NCBI GenBank assembly: GCA_902477755.1
Contig: CABSIK010000006.1
Span: 90,905 to 154,904, forward strand
Direction of reading: 5' to 3'
Source of the DNA: an uncultured Clostridia bacterium
GTDB lineage: Bacteria; Bacillota; Clostridia; Lachnospirales; Anaerotignaceae
Length of the DNA: 64,000 nt
Part shown: positions 60,474 to 64,000 of the stretch, piece after piece
Position numbering within the stretch: the stretch's first letter is position 1
Layout of the letters: every line of letters starts with the position of its first letter
Translations under genes and position numbers: made by a program
Notes under the pieces: model-generated
Database searches by the model: none
What the model was told of the DNA's origin: nothing
Seen by the model: only the letters and a program-made list of their open reading frames with translations

Positions 60474-60968
60474 ATGAGTTTTTGCCCGAAATGCGGAAGA
60501 GAAATTATAGATGAAAGCTTGGGCTGCCCTATTTGCGGCGTAAAAGAAAATACCCGCCCTGAAGCGGCACAGCCTGATGATCAGCCTGCGGAAAAAGTGG
60601 ATTCTTTTACTGTAGAGGATGCCAAAGGCACTTATCAGAAATTTGAAAGCACAGAAAACACCAGCGGCGGTACATGGGCAAGCGGCGGTACCAATACAGA
60701 ATATAAGCCTGTTAATGAACAGGGTATTCATCCTGCACTGAAAGTCATTGTGATCGTGCTGATCATTCTGGTGGGCGGCATTGGTGCTATTGCTGGTCTC
60801 ATTGCCGGTATTGCCCTCATGAAAAGTCCAGTGGAAGATAACCAGAAGTTTGGTAAACTGATTACCATCATCAGTGCTGTTATGCTGGGTCTGAGCCTGA
60901 TCTGTTGCATCATCGGCGGTCTGTCTGGTTTGGCGGCTGTGCCTTATTCCATAACTTATAACTTCTAA
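60474..60968 (+). CDS. zinc-ribbon membrane protein
   Basis: 164 residues. An N-terminal zinc ribbon (CPKCGREIIDESLGCPICGV, two C-x2-C pairs) is followed by a polar linker and two hydrophobic segments (about 85-110 and 118-145, VIVIVLIILVGGIGAIAGLI and ISAVMLGLSLICCIIGGLSG). Proteins of this build are common in Clostridia and their role is unknown. The start is 3 bp after proB with AAGGAGAG, so it is in the same operon. A link to proline synthesis is not evident. Confidence 0.75.
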   Translation: MSFCPKCGREIIDESLGCPICGVKENTRPEAAQPDDQPAEKVDSFTVEDAKGTYQKFESTENTSGGTWASGGTNTEYKPVNEQGIHPALKVIVIVLIILVGGIGAIAGLIAGIALMKSPVEDNQKFGKLITIISAVMLGLSLICCIIGGLSGLAAVPYSITYNF

Positions 60969-60973
60969 GGATC

Positions 60974-61603
60974 ATGAATGTATTTGACTTTTTTGGCTCT
61001 GCTGTCTGTCACCAGATGGCAGAGCGCAGTTTTTTCTGGGGAAGCTGTCAAAGCCCTCTCTGTGCCCGTTGTACAGCCATTGAAGGCGGTATTGTCCTTG
61101 GCGTGATATTCTTATGGCTGACAGGACGAAAAGACGGAAATCGACCGTTTTCACCTTCTGGCATGGTACTGGCGGCTTTGTCTTTTCTGCCCATTGCCAT
61201 TGATGGCGTCGGCAGTTATCTGGGTTTTTGGCAGAGCAACAATCTGCTCCGCGTGCTGACGGGAGCGTTGGCTGGCTATGGTCTGCCAGGACTGTTTTTA
61301 CTGGCGGCAAATTTTTCTCCAGCCAAAGAAAATACAAATCCTGTTTATAAAAATACAGGAGAGCAGTTCATTCTGCTGCTGGCGGCAGTGGCTTATGGTC
61401 TGCTGGTGTGGCTGGGCATTTTGCCATACTTCCTTGTTGCTATTGTGTCAGCAGTGGGTGTGGTCTGTTTTTATGGCTGTTTCTGGTTTCTCATATTGCG
61501 GACAGTGACAGCAGGAAAGAAATTCCCTTGTTTTTTATGCTCGCTGGCTGGAGGACTTTTCACCGTATTTGTGGTAGCAACAATTGTGCAAAGAATTTCA
61601 TAG
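60974..61603 (+). CDS. DUF2085 membrane protein
   Basis: 209 residues, six or so membrane helices. The N-terminal CHQMAERSFFWGSCQSPLCA and CTAIEGGIVLG carry the conserved cysteine and histidine pattern of the DUF2085 family, whose function is unknown. It begins 5 bp after the zinc-ribbon gene. Start ATG at 60974; the ribosome site is weak (TAAGGATC). A strong terminator follows, so proA has to rely on readthrough or its own promoter. Confidence 0.8.
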   Translation: MNVFDFFGSAVCHQMAERSFFWGSCQSPLCARCTAIEGGIVLGVIFLWLTGRKDGNRPFSPSGMVLAALSFLPIAIDGVGSYLGFWQSNNLLRVLTGALAGYGLPGLFLLAANFSPAKENTNPVYKNTGEQFILLLAAVAYGLLVWLGILPYFLVAIVSAVGVVCFYGCFWFLILRTVTAGKKFPCFLCSLAGGLFTVFVVATIVQRIS

Positions 61604-61611
61604 AGAATCGA

Positions 61612-61667
61612 AAAAAAGCTGTTTTTTTCCATGGGGTACAAGTATAATGGAAAGAAACGGCTTTTTT
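61612..61667 (+). terminator. terminator before proA with a possible embedded promoter
   Basis: AAAAAAGCTGTTTTTTTCCA and the partner ATGGAAAGAAACGGCTTTTT form a stem of about 21 bp with few wobble pairs. A perfect TATAAT (61643-61648) lies at the loop and 3' arm edge, 17 bp after TGTTTT, so proA might start transcription there. The proA ribosome site follows 4 bp later. Confidence 0.75.
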
Positions 61668-61689
61668 GATTAAGGAGGCAGTTATATTT

Positions 61690-62937
61690 ATGAGTATGTT
61701 GACAGAAATGGGAAAACAGGCAAAGGAAGCGGCAGTGGTTCTTTCCGTTCTTCCCACACCCAGAAAAAATAAAGCCCTTTGTCATGCGGCAGATGCTTTG
61801 CTGGCGGCAAAGGATGAAATTTTGGCGGCAAATAAGGCAGACGTAGATGCGGCAGTGGAAGCAGGCATCAAAGGTGCATTTATTGACCGTTTGACACTGA
61901 CAGAAAAACGACTGGAAGAAATGGCAGACGGCTTAAGACAGGTGGCATCTCTGGATGACCCTGTAGGCAAAGTCCTGTCCATGAAAACATTGGATAATGG
62001 CTTAATTATCGGCCAAAAACGGGTACCTATGGGCGTGATTGGCATCATTTTTGAAGCCCGCCCCAATGTAACGGCAGATGCTTTCGGTCTTTGTCTGAAA
62101 GCCGGCAGTGCGGTCATTCTCCGCGGCGGCAAAGAAGCCATCGGCACAAACAAAAAAGTAGTTTCCGTATTCCAGAAAGCTTTGGAGGAGGAAGGTCTGC
62201 CTGCGGCATGTGTGCAGATTGTACAAGATACCAATCGGGAAACTGCAAACGAAATGATGCGCCTCAATGGCTATCTGGATTTGCTCATTCCCAGAGGTGG
62301 TGCAGGGCTTATTCAAAATGTGGTGCAGAACAGTACCGTACCTGTGATCCAGACAGGTGTGGGCAACTGCCATGTTTATGTGGATGAAAGCGCAGATCTG
62401 GAAAAAGCAGTGCGCATTGTCATCAATGCCAAAACACAGCGTCCCGGCGTTTGCAATGCCTGCGAAAGCCTGCTGGTGCACGAAAGTCTGAAAGATACCT
62501 TCCTGCCTATGATTGGCAAAGCGTTGCAGGAAAAACAGGTGGAAATCCGTGGGGATGAAGATACCTGTGCCAGAGTCCCCGGTGCCGTAGCGGCAACAGA
62601 AAAAGACTGGGCAACAGAATATGAAGATTATATCATTTCCACAAGAGTGGTGAAGGATTTGGATGAAGCCATCAGCCACATCCGTCGCTATTCCACAGGT
62701 CATTCCGAAGCCATCGTGACAGAAAATTACACAAATGCCCAGCGGTTCCTCAATGAAGTGGACGCGGCGGCAGTTTATGTGAACGCATCCACTCGTTTCA
62801 CAGACGGCGGACAGTTTGGCTTTGGTGCGGAAATCGGTATCAGTACCCAGAAACTCCATGCCCGTGGGCCTATGGGTCTGACAGAATTGACTACCACAAA
62901 GTATATCATTTATGGTGATGGACAGATTCGTGAATAA
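61690..62937 (+). CDS. proA: gamma-glutamyl phosphate reductase
   Basis: ProA reduces gamma-glutamyl phosphate with NADPH to glutamate semialdehyde, step two of proline synthesis. 415 residues, standard. Aldehyde-dehydrogenase-fold marks: VPMGVIGIIFEARPNVTADA, LRGGKEAIGTNK, the nucleophile in RPGVCNACESLLVHE and the C-terminal FTDGGQFGFGAEIGISTQK. ATG 61690 chosen 11 bp after AAGGAGG; an ATT-type extension upstream is not needed. The proB and proA genes are split by two membrane genes and a terminator. Confidence 0.96.
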   Translation: MSMLTEMGKQAKEAAVVLSVLPTPRKNKALCHAADALLAAKDEILAANKADVDAAVEAGIKGAFIDRLTLTEKRLEEMADGLRQVASLDDPVGKVLSMKTLDNGLIIGQKRVPMGVIGIIFEARPNVTADAFGLCLKAGSAVILRGGKEAIGTNKKVVSVFQKALEEEGLPAACVQIVQDTNRETANEMMRLNGYLDLLIPRGGAGLIQNVVQNSTVPVIQTGVGNCHVYVDESADLEKAVRIVINAKTQRPGVCNACESLLVHESLKDTFLPMIGKALQEKQVEIRGDEDTCARVPGAVAATEKDWATEYEDYIISTRVVKDLDEAISHIRRYSTGHSEAIVTENYTNAQRFLNEVDAAAVYVNASTRFTDGGQFGFGAEIGISTQKLHARGPMGLTELTTTKYIIYGDGQIRE

Positions 62938-62954
62938 AGAGAGAAGGTAAGTTT

Positions 62955-63875
62955 ATGAGAATTGGTATTTTGGGCGCAGGCGGCGTTGGTGCTACTGTCG
63001 CAGGTGCCGTTGTGAAAGATAAAAATGCGGAAATCGTATTGATTGCAAGAGGAGGAACAAAGGAAAATGTTCTGAAAAGAGGCTGGATTCTGGAATCTGA
63101 ACTTTTGGGTGATCAGATCATCCATCCTGCTTTGGTCAGTGATGATCCTGCGGAAATCGGCACCGTAGACGTACTGGTGCTGGCGTGCAAGAGTTACTCT
63201 TTGAAAGATGTATGCGACAGATACAGCAGTATCGTTCGGGATGATACATTGGTTATTCCTTTGCAGAATGGCTTTATGGCTGCCCAGCAGGCACAGGAAG
63301 CATTGGGAAAAGGGCAGATTGCCCATGGCTTCATTTACTGCCTGTCTAAGATTGTAGAGAAGGGGAAGGTTGTCAATGTGGGCACATTGCTGCGGGCAGG
63401 CTTTGGTTTCCCTGACGGTCGGAAAAACGAAAGAGCGGAACAGTTGGCAGCGATGATGCAGGCAGGTGGATTGCCTACCATTTATACGTCGGATATTCTG
63501 GAACCTATCTGGGCGAAGTTTATGATGATTTGCGGCAATAGCTGTGCCTTCTTGTATTATGATTGTCCTTCCGGTGGTATTCTGGAGGATTCCCAGCGGA
63601 TGGCTTTCCTGAAAGGCACTTATGACGATTTGTACCGCTTGGCAGATGGCATTGGTGTACATCTGCCAGAAGATATTCAGGAACGGTATTTGCAGGAATT
63701 TGCAGAAATGCCCCTGAACTCTACATCCTCCCTTTATCGGGACATCAAAGACGGTGTGCCCCAGAATGAACTGGAACAGATTGTGGGCAACGCTGTCAGA
63801 CTGGCAAGAGAAAAGAAAATTTCTGTGCCTTTCATTGCGGCAGCTTATGATAAAACATTGCAGACCATGCTGTAA
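62955..63875 (+). CDS. ketopantoate reductase-family protein (ApbA/PanE)
   Basis: 306 residues. The N-terminal Rossmann motif MRIGILGAGGVGATVAGAVV binds NADPH; VLACKSYSLKDVCD and IPLQNGFMAAQQAQEAL are typical of the family, and IWAKFMMICGNSCAFLYYDC (about residues 180-200) belongs to the second domain. ketopantoate reductases make pantoate for coenzyme A, but many paralogues act on other 2-keto acids. No other pantothenate gene adjoins it. It begins 17 bp after proA with AGAAGGTAAG, so it may be co-transcribed. Confidence 0.82.
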   Translation: MRIGILGAGGVGATVAGAVVKDKNAEIVLIARGGTKENVLKRGWILESELLGDQIIHPALVSDDPAEIGTVDVLVLACKSYSLKDVCDRYSSIVRDDTLVIPLQNGFMAAQQAQEALGKGQIAHGFIYCLSKIVEKGKVVNVGTLLRAGFGFPDGRKNERAEQLAAMMQAGGLPTIYTSDILEPIWAKFMMICGNSCAFLYYDCPSGGILEDSQRMAFLKGTYDDLYRLADGIGVHLPEDIQERYLQEFAEMPLNSTSSLYRDIKDGVPQNELEQIVGNAVRLAREKKISVPFIAAAYDKTLQTML

Positions 63876-63901
63876 AAATCTGGACATAAAAAGAGAATCC
63901 C

Positions 63902-64000
63902 AAAAGCAACTTCCCCTTAAGAAAACATTGATTTTCCTTTTCCTCGATTTCTTAAGGGGAATTGCGACGGCTGTCTTCATAAGAAAACATAACAAATAAA
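63902..64000 (+). repeat. terminator-nested palindromic element, copy 5 (forward, cut by window end)
   Basis: AAAAGCAACTTCCCCTTAAG, partner TTTCTTAAGGGGAATT, GCGACGGCTGTCTTC and ATAAGAAAACATAAC, then the window ends. It is preceded by AAGAGAATCCC (63891-63901) just after the ketopantoate reductase stop, a likely left arm of a terminator. Its missing half lies beyond the window. Confidence 0.85.

Noticed and set aside
1..64000. CRISPR arrays, tRNA or rRNA genes, complete insertion sequences
   Set aside because: No regularly spaced direct repeats, no cloverleaf besides the tmRNA ends and no transposase or integrase frame were found by reading. A dedicated search could still find a missed tRNA.

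Overview
The window reads as a chromosomal segment of an anaerobic Firmicute (class Clostridia). A Lachnospirales/Anaerotignum-like genome would fit, but that is inference, not a computed placement. The supporting signs are strong AGGAGG ribosome sites, TTGACA/TATAAT promoters, a pyruvate:ferredoxin oxidoreductase, an acyl-CoA dehydrogenase with its own electron-transfer flavoprotein, an S-layer-homology protein and a PBSX-type phage cluster. Housekeeping genes are strongly codon-biased, which opens long antisense reading frames that I treat as artefacts.

Layout. 1-7170: an MMPL/RND transporter (5' end cut by the window), a GLUG-repeat envelope protein and an SLH-anchored glycosidase-18-like protein. 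7395-9925: a BlaI-type repressor with two visible operators and an M56 (BlaR1-like) membrane protease sensor. 9948-12723: a hairpin array, a DUF3885 protein, an EamA transporter and queH, the three genes on the minus strand. 13018-25987: rpoB-rpoC, rpsL-rpsG-fusA and tuf, with promoters and a long structured rpoB leader; no rplJL precedes rpoB. 26315-30053: a possible tiny RNA, then acyl-CoA dehydrogenase-etfB-etfA. 30275-32630: a RelQ-type alarmone synthetase coupled to a cardiolipin synthase. 32797-33993: a membrane protein joining a JAMM/MPN-like domain to LysM. 34078-48952: a compact phage-derived cluster. 49015-52643: secG, rnr, smpB and ssrA (tmRNA). 52941-64000: an L,D-transpeptidase, a stalk-domain protein, nifJ, proB, two small membrane proteins, proA and a ketopantoate reductase-like gene.

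The phage-derived cluster (about 14 kb) has a divergent S24-type repressor, then a late regulator, both terminase subunits, portal, scaffold, capsid, connectors, contractile sheath, tube and baseplate genes. It ends at a terminator right after the XkdU-like gene. No integrase, replication, lysis or tail-fibre gene is visible. Its promoter carries a perfect GAAC-N4-GTTC LexA/DinR box between -35 and -10. The tail chaperone gene carries a textbook A AAA AAC -1 frameshift site. The gene in the tape-measure position encodes only 221 residues. This fits a domesticated, SOS-induced, GTA-like or PBSX-like particle with a very short contractile tail.

The second unusual system is a family of about 160-180 bp palindromic elements, five copies (7191, 10877, 52713, 59371, 63902; the last cut by the window end). 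In the four complete copies the element lies inside the loop of a rho-independent terminator: the flanks form a copy-specific stem followed by a T-run (three strong, one weak). The fifth copy makes a testable prediction for the sequence just beyond the window.
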